Shown here: piece after piece, positions 1 to 10,301 of the stretch
Numbering within the stretch: the stretch's first letter is position 1
Layout of the letters: each line of letters starts with the position of its first letter
From: Nesterenkonia massiliensis
GTDB lineage: Bacteria > Actinomycetota > Actinomycetes > Actinomycetales > Micrococcaceae
Direction: 5' to 3'
Length of the DNA stretch: 35,415 nt
Assembly (NCBI RefSeq): GCF_000455245.1
Contig: NZ_HG005169.1
Span: 83,390-118,804 of the forward strand
Made by a program: the position numbers and the translations under genes
Notes under the pieces: generated by a model
What the model saw: the letters and a program-made list of their open reading frames with translations, nothing else
Database searches by the model: none
Told to the model about the DNA's origin: nothing

Positions 1-87
1 ACCATCGGCCCAGAACTCTATGGACGATCAACCAGTGCTGAAGAAGGCCTCTGGGACCGATCGGGCTGGGGCGGCAAGCGTTTCTAA
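1..87 (+). CDS. C-terminal end of an unidentified plus-strand protein (partial)
   Basis: The first reading frame is open from base 1 and ends in TAA at 85-87, giving 28 residues that finish GLWDRSGWGGKRF. The fragment is rich in Gly, Trp and Arg and shows no motif I recognise, so no function is proposed. It runs toward the minus-strand tRNA-Ala and terminator. That it is a real gene end rather than a chance open frame is an inference from its position at the window edge and from the stop lying just before a repeat-rich spacer. Confidence 0.4.
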   Translation, partial: TIGPELYGRSTSAEEGLWDRSGWGGKRF

Positions 88-105
88 ACGGTGGACACGC
101 CCGGA

Positions 106-161
106 CCAGCAACACGTTTTTGGCCTATAACCCCCAGCAACACGTTTTTGGCCTATAACCC
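106..161. repeat. Perfect 28-bp tandem repeat, two copies
   Basis: Bases 106-133 and 134-161 are identical and abut. Each begins CCAGCAACACG and ends GGCCTATAACCC. A diverged third copy lies near 177-205, and GACACGCCCGG precedes both the first perfect copy (about 94) and the diverged copy (about 167), so an older unit of roughly 70 bp may have been duplicated. CCTATAACCC recurs near 204 and 223. The copies have no spacers, so this is not a CRISPR array. Confidence 0.85.
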
Positions 162-251
162 GGGATGACACGCCCGGGCCATACACACATTCTGGCCAAT
201 AACCCTATAACCCCGAAGAGCCCCTATAACCCCCGGATCGAGCCCAGACAC

Positions 252-284
252 GAAAAAGCCCCTCTCCAACTGGGGAGAGGGGCT
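252..284 (-). terminator. Intrinsic terminator for the tRNA-Ile/DLW-39/tRNA-Ala transcript
   Basis: Bases 257-267 and 274-284 form a perfect 11-bp GC-rich stem with a 6-base loop. On the minus strand the stem is followed directly by a run of five T. It lies about 60 bases beyond the 3' end of tRNA-Ala, as expected for the end of the leftward transcript. Confidence 0.8.
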
Positions 285-347
285 CTGACCTGGGGCTTTG
301 CTGCTTTGGCGTCTAATACGGACGATAATCCGCATCCAACCAATCTG

Positions 348-420
348 TGGAGCCTAGGAGACTCGAACTCCTGACATCCTGCTTGCAAAGCAGGCGCTCT
401 ACCAACTGAGCTAAGGCCCC
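348..420 (-). tRNA. tRNA-Ala (anticodon TGC)
   Basis: Read on the minus strand, 73 bases fold as a full cloverleaf. The acceptor stem is GGGGCCU paired with AGGCUCC and includes the G3-U70 wobble that is the alanine identity element, with discriminator A73. The anticodon loop UUUGCAA has TGC at plus-strand 385-387. GGUUCGAGUC-type T-arm and D-arm sequences are present. CCA is not encoded. The 5' end lies only 10 bases after the DLW-39 stop codon, so it is probably released from a longer transcript by RNase P. Confidence 0.97.
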
Positions 421-430
421 GTATGGGTAT

Positions 431-550
431 TTACTTCTTGACTGAATCGGTGGCCTGGGACCATACGTCCCGGACCTCTTCAGTTTCCTTCCAGCGGCGG
501 TAGACGATGATCCCGGCTACTGCTGCCGCAGTGAGAACCAGTCTCTTCAT
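431..550 (-). CDS. DLW-39 family microprotein
   Basis: This is a 39-residue protein starting MKRLVLTAAAVAGIIVYRRW and ending SQATDSVKK. It matches the exact length and layout of the small actinobacterial DLW-39 family, here with DVW in place of DLW. Residues 3-17 form one short hydrophobic helix, followed by a basic and then a mixed-charge tail, so a small single-span membrane protein is likely. The start is fixed by a strong AGGAGG ribosome site about 6 bases before ATG. The gene sits between tRNA-Ile and tRNA-Ala in the same orientation, so it is probably on a shared transcript that tRNA processing would cut free. The family's function is unknown. Confidence 0.88.
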   Translation of the reverse strand: MKRLVLTAAAVAGIIVYRRWKETEEVRDVWSQATDSVKK

Positions 551-582
551 GCTGCCTCCTCCTGGAAGGTGGTGAGCGTTCC

Positions 583-599
583 TAGCAGCTTCGCTGCTA
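583..599 (-). other. Compact hairpin between tRNA-Ile and DLW-39
   Basis: TAGCAGC at 583-589 pairs perfectly with GCTGCTA at 593-599 around a three-base loop. Read on the transcribed minus strand, the apex is GCGAAGC, an unusually stable mini-hairpin sequence. It lies between the tRNA-Ile 3' end and the DLW-39 ribosome site and has no T-tract, so a processing or mRNA 5'-protection role is more likely than termination. The role is inferred. Confidence 0.5.
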
Positions 600-608
600 T
601 TCGCGCTG

Positions 609-682
609 TGGGCGTACGTGGACTTGAACCACGGACCTTCACATTATCAGTGTGACGCTCTAACCGCCTGAGCTATACGCCC
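609..682 (-). tRNA. tRNA-Ile (anticodon GAT)
   Basis: The minus strand gives a 74-base cloverleaf. The acceptor stem is GGGCGUA with UACGCCC and discriminator A73. The anticodon stem UCACA/UGUGA encloses CUGAUAA, with GAT at plus-strand 646-648. The T-arm contains GGUUCAAGUCC. CCA is not encoded. Ile-GAT and Ala-TGC often sit in rRNA spacers, but here they follow gyrA and the DUF3566 gene, the usual actinobacterial arrangement. Confidence 0.97.
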
Positions 683-784
683 GAACCTCTAAACGAGGGT
701 TGCCATCCCTTCCGGGCGACCACTACACATTACACCAGCTTAGGCATCGGCTCCAAATCGGCCGCAGATACCGCTGGGATAGGC

Positions 785-1435
785 TCAGTCGTCAGTCAGG
801 GTAACGCCGATACCGCCCACCAGCGAGGCGGAGAGGTTGTACAGCACTGCCGAAAGCATCGAGAGCACCGTCAGCAGCACCACGTTGATCACCGCGATGA
901 TGGTGGCGAAGGATGCGATCTGCCCCACGGTCACCAGCTCCTCGATCTGGAAGGTGGTTCCACCGCCTTCGGTGCCGATGACCTGGCCGAGCAGTTCGTT
1001 GACTCGGCTGAAGATACCGGTGATGTCCATGGCCGTCCACATGGTGACGGCGCAGACCACTGTCATGATGCCCAGGGCTACCGAGAGCAGGAAACTCATC
1101 TTCAGCACAGACCATGGGTCGACCTTGGACACCAGGAGGCGGGCCTTGCGGACCTTAGCCTTCGGAGTGGGCCGCACCAGCTGAGGCTGTGGCCGCCCGC
1201 CCTGACGTGCGGCTGCCGGACGGGGTCCTGCGCTGCCGCCCTGCGGGCGGCTGCTCGTGGGCGGGGTGTTGGGGCGGGGCCGGGGGCGTGGCATCGCTTG
1301 GGTGTGATTCGCGCTTGAAGCTTCTCCGCCAGTGGGCGCTGAGGCACGCGGCCGCGGCGCTGGGAACCTGCTGCCCGGGCGCTGGGATGTACCCGACTGG
1401 CTCCCCTGGTTATCTGCGCCGTTGCTTGCGCTCAC
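785..1435 (-). CDS. DUF3566 transmembrane protein
   Basis: This 216-residue protein has a long disordered N-terminal half (residues 1-95) rich in Pro, Arg, Ser and Gly. The DUF3566 core follows, with the family motif VDPWSVLKMSFLLSV near residue 105. Two membrane segments are visible, about 113-135 and 175-200, and the loop between them (about 140-170) should face outside. The start is GTG at 1435, supported by GGAGG about 7 bases upstream; no ATG is available nearby. It follows gyrA by 60 bases in the same direction, as in other Actinobacteria, and is probably co-transcribed with gyrBA. The biochemical role of the family is not established. Confidence 0.9.
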   Translation of the reverse strand: MSASNGADNQGSQSGTSQRPGSRFPAPRPRASAPTGGEASSANHTQAMPRPRPRPNTPPTSSRPQGGSAGPRPAAARQGGRPQPQLVRPTPKAKVRKARLLVSKVDPWSVLKMSFLLSVALGIMTVVCAVTMWTAMDITGIFSRVNELLGQVIGTEGGGTTFQIEELVTVGQIASFATIIAVINVVLLTVLSMLSAVLYNLSASLVGGIGVTLTDD

Positions 1436-1495
1436 TGAAGACCTCCATCAGCGTCCACATTTGTCTCGATCGAAAGACCACGGTACTGCATGGCG

Positions 1496-4132
1496 CTAGC
1501 TGTCGCCTTCAGATTCCTGAACCTGGGCTTCAGGTGTTGCCTCTTCGTTATCCGAGGCGGACTTTTCTGAGTCATCGGCGGCCTCGCCTGCTTCCTCGCC
1601 CGCAAGGGCCAGCGCAACACCGGCGGCCTTAGCCACTTTGAGAATACGGTCGTTCTTACGCGGCTTGGCGAAGATCACGCCCATCGTGTCGCGTCCACGC
1701 GCTGGAACACCGGAGACTGCGGAGCGGACCACGTTGCCGCTGGCCATCACCACCAGCACCTCGTCGTCGTCTTCGACCACCATGGCGCCGACCAGATCAC
1801 CGCGGTCATCAACGAGCTTGCCGACCTTGATGCCCAGGCCACCACGGCCCTGCACCCGGTACTCATCCACTGAGGTGCGCTTGGCGTAGCCGCCTTCGGT
1901 CACGGTGACCACATAGGAGTCGGGGGTCACTACATCTGCGGTGAGCAGCTCATCATCCTCGCGGAACTTCATACCCGTCACCCCGGAGGTGGCACGGCCC
2001 ATGGGCCGCAGTGCCTCATCACTTGCCGTGAAGCGCAGTGACTGACCCTTGCGGGAGACCAGCATCATGTCGTCTTCGGCAGAGATCAGCTTCGCCGAGA
2101 CCAGCTCATCATCCTCACGCAGGTTGATGGCGATCACACCCGCCTGACGTGGGGAGTCGTAATCAGCCAACCGGGTCTTCTTCACCAGACCGCCCTTGGT
2201 GGCCAGCACCAGGTAGTCAGCATCCTCATAGGACTTCAGGGTCAGCACCCCGGCGATGTGCTCATCAGGCTGGAACGCCACCAGGTTGGCCACATGCTGG
2301 CCCTTGGAGTCACGTCCGGCCTCCATCAGGTCATAGCACTTGGTGCGGTAGACCCGACCCAGGTTGGTGAAGAACAGAATCCAGTTGTGCGTGGTGGTGA
2401 CGAAGAAGTGCTCAACGACGTCGTCGGCGCGCAGCTGGGCTCCGCGCACACCCTTACCCCCGCGGTGCTGGGCGCGGTAGTTGTCGATCTTGGTGCGCTT
2501 GACGTAGCCGTCACGGGTGATGGAGACCACCACATCCTCTTCGGGGATGAGGTCTTCCATGGACATATCGCCTTCGTAGCCACGCACAATGTGGGTCCGG
2601 CGGTCATCGCCGAACTTCTCCACAATGCTCTCCAGCTCGTCGCCGACGATCTGCCGCTGGCGCTCCTCAGAGGCCAGGATGTCTTTGAAGTCGGCGATCA
2701 TGGTCATCAGCTCCTCGTACTCATCCTGCAGGCGCTGGCGCTCCAGGGCGGCCAGCTTGCGCAGCTGCATATCCAAGATGGCTTGGGCCTGATCGTCGTC
2801 GATCTCCAGCAGCGACTTCAGGTTCTGCCGTGCGACCTCCACGGTGGAGGATTCGCGGATGGTGGAGATGACCCGGTCCAGATCATCCAGGGCCTTGAGC
2901 AGGCCGACCTTGATATGAGCTTCCTTTTCCGCCTTGGCCAGGCGGAACTGGGTGCGCCGGACGATGACGTCGATCTGGTGCATGACCCAGTGGTGGACGA
3001 ATGCATCCAGGCTCAGGGTGCGCGGTACGCCGTCGACCAGCGCGAGCATGTTCGCGGAGAAGTTCTCCTGCAGCGAGGTGTGCTTGTAGAGGTTGTTGAG
3101 CACCACCTTGGCGACCGCATCACGCTTGAGCACAATGACCAGGCGCTGGCCGGTACGGCCAGAGGACTCATCGCGGATCTCAGCGATGCCGGCGATCTTG
3201 CCATCCTTGACCAGCTGGGCGATCTTGCGCGCCAGTGCATCAGGATTGGCGTGGTAGGGCAGCTCGGTGACTACCAGGCACGTGCGGCCCTGGATTTCCT
3301 CCACATTGACCACCGCACGCATGGTGATCGAGCCACGGCCGGTGCGGTAGGCGTCTTCAATCCCGGAGGTGCCCAGGATCTGCGCACCGGTGGGGAAGTC
3401 GGGTCCCTTGACCCGCTCAAGCAGTGCCTCAAGCAGCTCTTCACGGCTGGCCTGCGGGTTCTGCAGGTACCACTGGACACCGGAGGCCACCTCGCGCAGG
3501 TTATGCGGCGGAATGTTGGTGGCCATTCCCACAGCGATGCCGGAGGAGCCGTTGACCAGCAGGTTCGGGAAGCGCGAGGGCAGGACCACCGGCTCCTGCT
3601 GCTTGCCGTCGTAGTTGTCCTGGAAGTCAACGGTGTTCTCGTTGATATCCCGGACCATCTCCATGGCCAGCGGCGCCATCTTGGTCTCGGTGTATCGAGG
3701 AGCAGCCGGGCCGTCATCGCCCGGGTTGCCGAAGTTGCCCTGGCCTGTGGCCAGCGGATAGCGCATCACCCAGTCCTGAATCAGGCGGGCCAGCGCATCG
3801 TAGATGGCCGAGTCGCCATGCGGGTGGTAGGAACCCATGACATCGCCGACCACGCGCGCACATTTGTTGAAGCTGCGGTCCGGGCGGTAGCCGCCGTCGT
3901 ACATCGCATAGAGCACACGGCGGTGCACCGGCTTGAGGCCATCACGCACATCCGGAAGGGCGCGGCCGACGATCACAGCCATCGCGTAGTCCAAATAGGA
4001 CCGCTTCATCTCTGTCTGCAGGTCCACCTGGTTGATCCGGTCACGCGGACCAGCGGCCAGCGCAGTGGGAACATCAGTGGGTTCGACAGGGACGTCCGGG
4101 GTCTCTGGGTTCTCTGGGGTGTTCTCGCTCAT
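1496..4132 (-). CDS. gyrA: DNA gyrase subunit A
   Basis: GyrA is the cleavage and rejoining subunit of gyrase, which introduces negative supercoils as an A2B2 complex. The protein has 878 residues. The winged-helix/tower part shows [19 protein letters not shown] with Ser108 and Asp112 at the two main quinolone-contact positions, and the catalytic tyrosine is Tyr147 in RYTE. The C-terminal beta-pinwheel carries the GyrA box as QHRGGKG (555-561) and a second, actinobacterial-type copy QGRGGLG further on. The last 40 or so residues are a highly acidic tail. ATG at 4132 has AGGGA upstream. The gene follows gyrB by 74 bases, so the two form an operon. By sequence the quinolone region looks wild type. 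Confidence 0.98.
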   Translation of the reverse strand: MSENTPENPETPDVPVEPTDVPTALAAGPRDRINQVDLQTEMKRSYLDYAMAVIVGRALPDVRDGLKPVHRRVLYAMYDGGYRPDRSFNKCARVVGDVMGSYHPHGDSAIYDALARLIQDWVMRYPLATGQGNFGNPGDDGPAAPRYTETKMAPLAMEMVRDINENTVDFQDNYDGKQQEPVVLPSRFPNLLVNGSSGIAVGMATNIPPHNLREVASGVQWYLQNPQASREELLEALLERVKGPDFPTGAQILGTSGIEDAYRTGRGSITMRAVVNVEEIQGRTCLVVTELPYHANPDALARKIAQLVKDGKIAGIAEIRDESSGRTGQRLVIVLKRDAVAKVVLNNLYKHTSLQENFSANMLALVDGVPRTLSLDAFVHHWVMHQIDVIVRRTQFRLAKAEKEAHIKVGLLKALDDLDRVISTIRESSTVEVARQNLKSLLEIDDDQAQAILDMQLRKLAALERQRLQDEYEELMTMIADFKDILASEERQRQIVGDELESIVEKFGDDRRTHIVRGYEGDMSMEDLIPEEDVVVSITRDGYVKRTKIDNYRAQHRGGKGVRGAQLRADDVVEHFFVTTTHNWILFFTNLGRVYRTKCYDLMEAGRDSKGQHVANLVAFQPDEHIAGVLTLKSYEDADYLVLATKGGLVKKTRLADYDSPRQAGVIAINLREDDELVSAKLISAEDDMMLVSRKGQSLRFTASDEALRPMGRATSGVTGMKFREDDELLTADVVTPDSYVVTVTEGGYAKRTSVDEYRVQGRGGLGIKVGKLVDDRGDLVGAMVVEDDDEVLVVMASGNVVRSAVSGVPARGRDTMGVIFAKPRKNDRILKVAKAAGVALALAGEEAGEAADDSEKSASDNEEATPEAQVQESEGDS

Positions 4133-4206
4133 GTCAGTACTTCCCTATTAGGTCTTTGGACAACGACGACGGCGCGGATTCTCTGCGGTAGTGAGGCCGG
4201 GAGCGT

Positions 4207-6300
<2,094 letters not shown>

Positions 6301-6556
6301 TCAATCGTCTCCTCGGTCGGTGTGGCGTGATTCTCCTAATAGAGGACGCCATGGTTCGAACTCTGCACCAGTCTACCGTCTACACCGGCTAATCCAGCAT
6401 TTTTCCACGGTTCCTGAGGACCCTGATTGGTGACAGGAGGGCACAGAAGGCCGCTGCAAGGGTTCAGGGGAACGCTCCATAGGGATGTAGTCATCCGTCA
6501 GGCCCGCAACGCGGCATATCGCCGCTGAGCCGATTCGATGAGTCTGCAGGCTCCGC

Positions 6557-7282
6557 TCAGCCGTACGTGTCGCGAGGACCGCGCCCGCGCACCGAGAGGC
6601 GCCCCTTCTTCCAACTGGGAGCTTGCGGACCGCGAATCTCGATCTCCGAGACGATTCCGGGTCCCAGTTCGCGGTCGAAGACCTCCATCAGCTTCGGCTT
6701 CATCAGTTTCAGGTTGGTAGCCCAGGCCGTTGAATCACAGAGCACGACGACGACGCCGGCATCAAAGCTCTGCGGCTTGCAGTGTTCAGCGATCGCAGCA
6801 CCAACCAGCTGGTCCCAGCGGCTGATCACTGACCCCACTGCCACCGGAGCAGTCCAGCCGCGGGTGTTGATCAGACCCTTGACCACACCGCCGAGGGGGC
6901 GGGGATCACGCAGATCAGCTTCCTGACCTCCACGGCGTCGTCGTTCCTCAGCCCGTGCGGTGGCGCGTGGATCTGCTGACAGAGATGAGCCAGCTACCGG
7001 CCGTTTGAGCCGGCGCTCCCCACGTTCTTCAGCCGCCCGGCGGAACCGGTTGAACAGCGCAGTAGCGGCGTCGATCTCTTCTGGTTGTTCCGCGGGCGGG
7101 GAAACCCCGCCACGCTCTCGGCGAGCAACGCTTTGCTCGCCATCACGCCTCAAGGGTTCCGCGGACGGGGAAACCCCGCCACGCTCTCGGCGAGCAACGC
7201 TTTGCTCGCCATCACGCCTCAAGGCTTCCCCGGACGGGGAATCCCCGGGCAAAACAGCGTCGCGCTCCGATTCAGAACTCAC
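6557..7282 (-). CDS. dciA: DciA-type helicase loader (DUF721) with an N-terminal repeat insert
   Basis: The 241-residue protein has a DUF721/DciA domain in its C-terminal half: a VVKGLINTRGWTAP region near 130, an ISRWDQLVGAAIAEHC block, and a C-terminal FDAGVVVVLCDSTAWA strand. DciA proteins help recruit the replicative helicase DnaB in bacteria that lack DnaC. The start is GTG at 7282, overlapping the recF stop by four bases (GTGA), so translation is coupled. Residues 1-60 are unusual: a 23-residue unit beginning DGEQSVARRERGG is tandemly repeated, with a degraded copy at the N-terminus. The insert is very Arg/Glu/Ser-rich, probably disordered, and is not part of the family domain. Confidence 0.88.
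   Translation of the reverse strand: MSSESERDAVLPGDSPSGEALRRDGEQSVARRERGGVSPSAEPLRRDGEQSVARRERGGVSPPAEQPEEIDAATALFNRFRRAAEERGERRLKRPVAGSSLSADPRATARAEERRRRGGQEADLRDPRPLGGVVKGLINTRGWTAPVAVGSVISRWDQLVGAAIAEHCKPQSFDAGVVVVLCDSTAWATNLKLMKPKLMEVFDRELGPGIVSEIEIRGPQAPSWKKGRLSVRGRGPRDTYG
7088..7248. repeat. 69-bp hairpin-rich tandem repeat inside dciA
   Basis: Copies at 7088-7156 and 7157-7225 differ at about two positions. A third, diverged partial copy begins at 7226. The period of 69 is divisible by three, so dciA stays in frame and gains 23 residues per unit. Each copy contains two palindromes: GCGAGCAA/TTGCTCGC (7121-7128 and 7133-7140 in the first copy) and CGGGG-AAA-CCCCG (7097-7109). The density of inverted repeats resembles a small mobile palindromic element rather than ordinary coding sequence. 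Confidence 0.85.
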
Positions 7283-8520
7283 GCCTGCTCCTGGACCGGG
7301 GCGCCAAAGGGAGTCACCGTACTGAGCTGGTCCTGCGACTCCACCCGGTACGCGTTGGCCAATAGCTGCTGGGGAACATCATCATCGACAGCGGCAGTGA
7401 TGATCAGCTGTCCCGGTGCCGAATCGCTGCCCTCCCCCGCAGCCAGCTCAGCCAGTCGCCGACGACGTCGGGCATCGAGTTCGGCGAACACATCATCCAG
7501 GATGAGGATCGGCTGGGCACCGTCACTGGGGTCGTCCTCGATCATCACGCGGTAGGCAGCCAGTCGCAGAGCCAGTGCAAAGGACCAGGTCTCACCATGG
7601 GAGGCATACCCCTTGACCGGTGTCGTATCAAGGCTCAGCAGCACGTCGTCGCGGTGGGGCCCCACCAGCGTAATCGCACGTTCGCGCTCTCGTTTCCGGG
7701 CTTGCTGCAGGGCGGCGTGCAGTTGCTCGGAGAGCTGTGCGGTGTCCGCGAGTTCAAGGGGGGAAAGATCCTCAGCCGCCGCGCTGGCGGTCTGTGGCTC
7801 TTCATCCTCACTGAGCGTGCCATCCAGTGATGACAAATACCGCACGCGAGCAGTTCGGACACTTTGCGAAAGCTCGTGATACGCCGCCGAGACATGCGGC
7901 CGCAGTGCAGAAAGGACCTGCAGACGGGCCCGCAGCAGGCGTGCCCCAGTGTCGGCAAGCTGCATATCCCAGACCGCCAAGGTGGACTCATGCGTTGAGG
8001 TGAAGCCTTCATGCCGGATCGACTTCAGCAGGGCATTGCGCTGCCGAAGCACCTTCTCATAATCCTGCCGGACCCGTCCCAGAGCAGGCTGAAGTTGTAC
8101 AGCCAGGGTGTCCAGCAGACGTCGTCGTACTTGGGGAGGTCCTTTGATCAGTTCCAGGTCTTCAGGGGCGAACAGCACAGTGCGCAGAATTCCCAGGATC
8201 TCCGTGGCGCGTACCGGGCTGCCACGGTTGATCCTTGCCCTGTTGGAGCGGCCCGGGTTGATCTCCACTTCCAGGAATGCTGCCTGGGTACCGCGGTGTG
8301 CCTGCGCCCGAATGATCGCTTGTTCGGCGCCGTGACGCACCAGCGGAGCATCATTGGTGACCCGGTGTGAGGAGAGGCTGGACAGGTACCCCACGGCCTC
8401 GGCGATGTTGGTCTTGCCCACCCCGTTGAAACCCAGCAGCACATTCGGGCCAGGTTCCAGGGCCAGCTGCGCCTGGGCGTAGCTGCGGTAGTCCTGCAGG
8501 GTCAGCTGGGAAAGCCGCAT
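7279..8520 (-). CDS. recF: DNA replication and repair protein RecF
   Basis: RecF is an SMC/ABC-like ATPase that helps load RecA at single-strand gaps. The 413-residue protein begins MRLSQLTLQDYRSY and carries Walker A GFNGVGKT at residues 30-37. It has the RecF block LFAPEDLELIKGPPQVRRR, and near the C-terminus an ABC-type Walker B with D-loop, LILDDVFAELDARRR. A poorly conserved acidic stretch near 235-255 (SEDEEPQTASAAAEDLS) is probably a surface loop. ATG at 8520 has AGGGA about 5 bases upstream. It follows dnaN by 40 bases and overlaps dciA by four bases. Confidence 0.97.
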   Translation of the reverse strand: MRLSQLTLQDYRSYAQAQLALEPGPNVLLGFNGVGKTNIAEAVGYLSSLSSHRVTNDAPLVRHGAEQAIIRAQAHRGTQAAFLEVEINPGRSNRARINRGSPVRATEILGILRTVLFAPEDLELIKGPPQVRRRLLDTLAVQLQPALGRVRQDYEKVLRQRNALLKSIRHEGFTSTHESTLAVWDMQLADTGARLLRARLQVLSALRPHVSAAYHELSQSVRTARVRYLSSLDGTLSEDEEPQTASAAAEDLSPLELADTAQLSEQLHAALQQARKRERERAITLVGPHRDDVLLSLDTTPVKGYASHGETWSFALALRLAAYRVMIEDDPSDGAQPILILDDVFAELDARRRRRLAELAAGEGSDSAPGQLIITAAVDDDVPQQLLANAYRVESQDQLSTVTPFGAPVQEQA

Positions 8521-8560
8521 GGATTCCCTTGTGGTTGCCGTTTCCGAGAAATCCTGCCGG

Positions 8561-9688
8561 TTACTGGCTGAGCAGACGAACTGGCATCAGCAGGTACCGG
8601 AAGTCGGTGGAGTGCTCGCCTTCGGCGTCCTTCTGGCCGGTGATCATGGCCGGTTTTGGCGCGGAGACGAAGGAGAACCGCAGGTGCTCGGTATCGATCA
8701 CGTTCAGGCCCTCGTTCAGGTACGCGGGGTTGAAGCCCACTGTGATGGGTTCACCGCTGAGCTGGGCTTCAATGACTTCAGAGGCCGAGGCATTGTCATC
8801 TACTCCGGCGTCCAGGGTGACCCGGTTGTCCTCGCTGAACTGCAGGCGGACGTGCCCGTTGCGCTCAGAGACCAGCGAGACTCGACGTGCTGCCTCGATG
8901 AGTTCAGCAGTGTTGACCACTGCGTGAATCGGGGTCTCCTCCGGGAAGAGCTGCCGGATCTTAGGATAGTCACCATCGACCAACACGCTGGTGGTACGCC
9001 GGCCTCCGGAGGAGAAGCCCACCAGAGCATCGTTTTCAGAAAGCGATATGGCCAGTTCGCCACCGCCAGCCAAGGACTTGGCGACGTCGTTAAGTGTCTT
9101 GGCTTTGATCAGCAGGGAAGTTGAGATATCCGGCTGATGCGGGGCCCAGTGAATTTCTCGCATGGCCAACCGGTAGCGGTCAGTGGCTAAGAAGGTGATG
9201 GTGTCACCTTCGAGCTCGAGTTTCACGGCGGTGAGGATCGGCAGGGTGTCATCCCTCGACGCTGCGGTGATGACCTGTGCGACGGCGCGAGCGAAGGCGG
9301 CACCGTCCACGGTGCCGGCAACCTCAGGCTGGCTGGGAAGTTCGGGATATTCCCCCACCGGCATGGTCGCCAGGGCGAAGCGCGATGACTTACACGTCAC
9401 CACAACTTTTGATTCCTCCAGTGAAAGGGTGACTGGAGCCTGGGGGAGTGCTTTGACAATGTCATTGAGGAGTCGGCCCGAGACCAGGACAGTGCCTTCG
9501 CTGGCGACATCAGCTTCAATATGCAGCTGAGCTGAGACCTCGTAGTCAAAGCTGGAAATGGTGACTGTCTGGTTCTCAGCGGTGATCAGAAGACCAGAAA
9601 GAACAGGTGCCGGGGGTCGCGGGGACAGTGAACGGGCAGTCCAGGACACCGCCTCAGACAGGACGTCACGGTCAACGGTGAACTGCAC
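8561..9688 (-). CDS. dnaN: DNA polymerase III beta subunit (sliding clamp)
   Basis: DnaN forms the ring-shaped dimer that tethers DNA polymerase III to DNA. The protein has 375 residues, typical of the three-domain clamp, and ends in MPVRLLSQ, the usual C-terminal pocket strand (commonly MPMR). Two GTG codons six bases apart are possible starts. The second, at 9688, is preferred because AAGGGAG lies exactly 5 bases upstream and the resulting N-terminus VQFTVDRDVLSEAV matches other actinobacterial clamps; the outer GTG at 9694 would overlap the ribosome site. It sits between oriC and recF, and transcription is leftward. Confidence 0.97.
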   Translation of the reverse strand: MQFTVDRDVLSEAVSWTARSLSPRPPAPVLSGLLITAENQTVTISSFDYEVSAQLHIEADVASEGTVLVSGRLLNDIVKALPQAPVTLSLEESKVVVTCKSSRFALATMPVGEYPELPSQPEVAGTVDGAAFARAVAQVITAASRDDTLPILTAVKLELEGDTITFLATDRYRLAMREIHWAPHQPDISTSLLIKAKTLNDVAKSLAGGGELAISLSENDALVGFSSGGRRTTSVLVDGDYPKIRQLFPEETPIHAVVNTAELIEAARRVSLVSERNGHVRLQFSEDNRVTLDAGVDDNASASEVIEAQLSGEPITVGFNPAYLNEGLNVIDTEHLRFSFVSAPKPAMITGQKDAEGEHSTDFRYLLMPVRLLSQ

Positions 9689-10301
9689 AGTCACTCCCTT
9701 ACAAGTTTCAATCGCGGCTTGCGTCTAGCGCATGAGCTTACCGGCACTGATGACCGCCACGCTAGCTGCTTACTACTAGATAAGCCGAAAACTCACCCCT
9801 TGACCACAAGATCTGGGTTTGGGCGCTGGCGGCGTGCGTGCCAGTGGCCCTCTTCGTTGCTTATGAGTTCTCGGTTAACAGGATCAGAAGTGTTAACAGG
9901 GGATGTGGATTCTGTGGAGAACTCGCTGTAGAGGCCTGATCTCACGGATGAACTTGTCAGTATCGGAGTGGAGATTCTCCGGTAAGGCTGTGAACTACAC
10001 GGGGAGGATTTAGCCGCCCGAATTTTGCTCTTCCCCAGCCAGCGTTGAGTTATCCCCAGATGTACTCCACATCTTCACCGGGTTTTCCACTGTCTTTTCC
10101 ACAGGTGTGGGAAGTGGTGTGGGATTTTTGCACCGGCGCCTGTGGATATGTGGGAAAAACTGTGGATTACGGTGATGTCAATCGCCCTGCATCGCGCTGG
10201 TGACGCGAAACTACATGCTTGTGAGCTGTGAATGACAATAATTCCCACACCTGTCAGGGACGAGCTTGCGCCTGAATCACAAAGTGTGCCAGTGGCAGGT
10301 T
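9689..10301. other. Chromosomal origin oriC between dnaA and dnaN
   Basis: This 613-base gene-free stretch lies between the dnaN start and the dnaA stop, the standard actinobacterial oriC position. It is rich in DnaA-box-like 9-mers. One mismatch from TTATCCACA, on either strand: 9913-9921 (TGTGGAGAA), 10050-10058 (TTATCCCCA), 10095-10103 (TTTTCCACA), 10141-10149 (TGTGGATAT) and 10161-10169 (TGTGGATTA). Two mismatches: 9904-9912 and 10083-10091. No perfect box is present. A small A/T-richer patch with TACTACTAGATAAG (9771-9784) near dnaN might be part of an unwinding element, but that is a guess. Confidence 0.85.

Larger units (their letters stand above)
88..347. other. Intergenic spacer, repeat-rich
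   Basis: About 260 bases lie between the partial gene and tRNA-Ala. The spacer holds a perfect 28-bp tandem duplication, a diverged third copy, several copies of CCTATAACCC and a minus-strand terminator. Short open frames on both strands cross the terminator or tRNA and show no protein character, so no gene is called. Confidence 0.6.

Noticed and set aside
106-161. CRISPR-like repeats
   Set aside because: The two copies are directly adjacent with no spacers and no cas gene is present.
348-682. Part of an rRNA operon, because tRNA-Ile and tRNA-Ala often lie in rRNA spacers
   Set aside because: No 16S or 23S sequence flanks them; a protein gene lies between, and gyrA-DUF3566 precedes them.
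7085-7555. Plus-strand frame reading through the 69-bp repeat
   Set aside because: It is antisense to dciA and recF and only reflects repeat translation in another frame.
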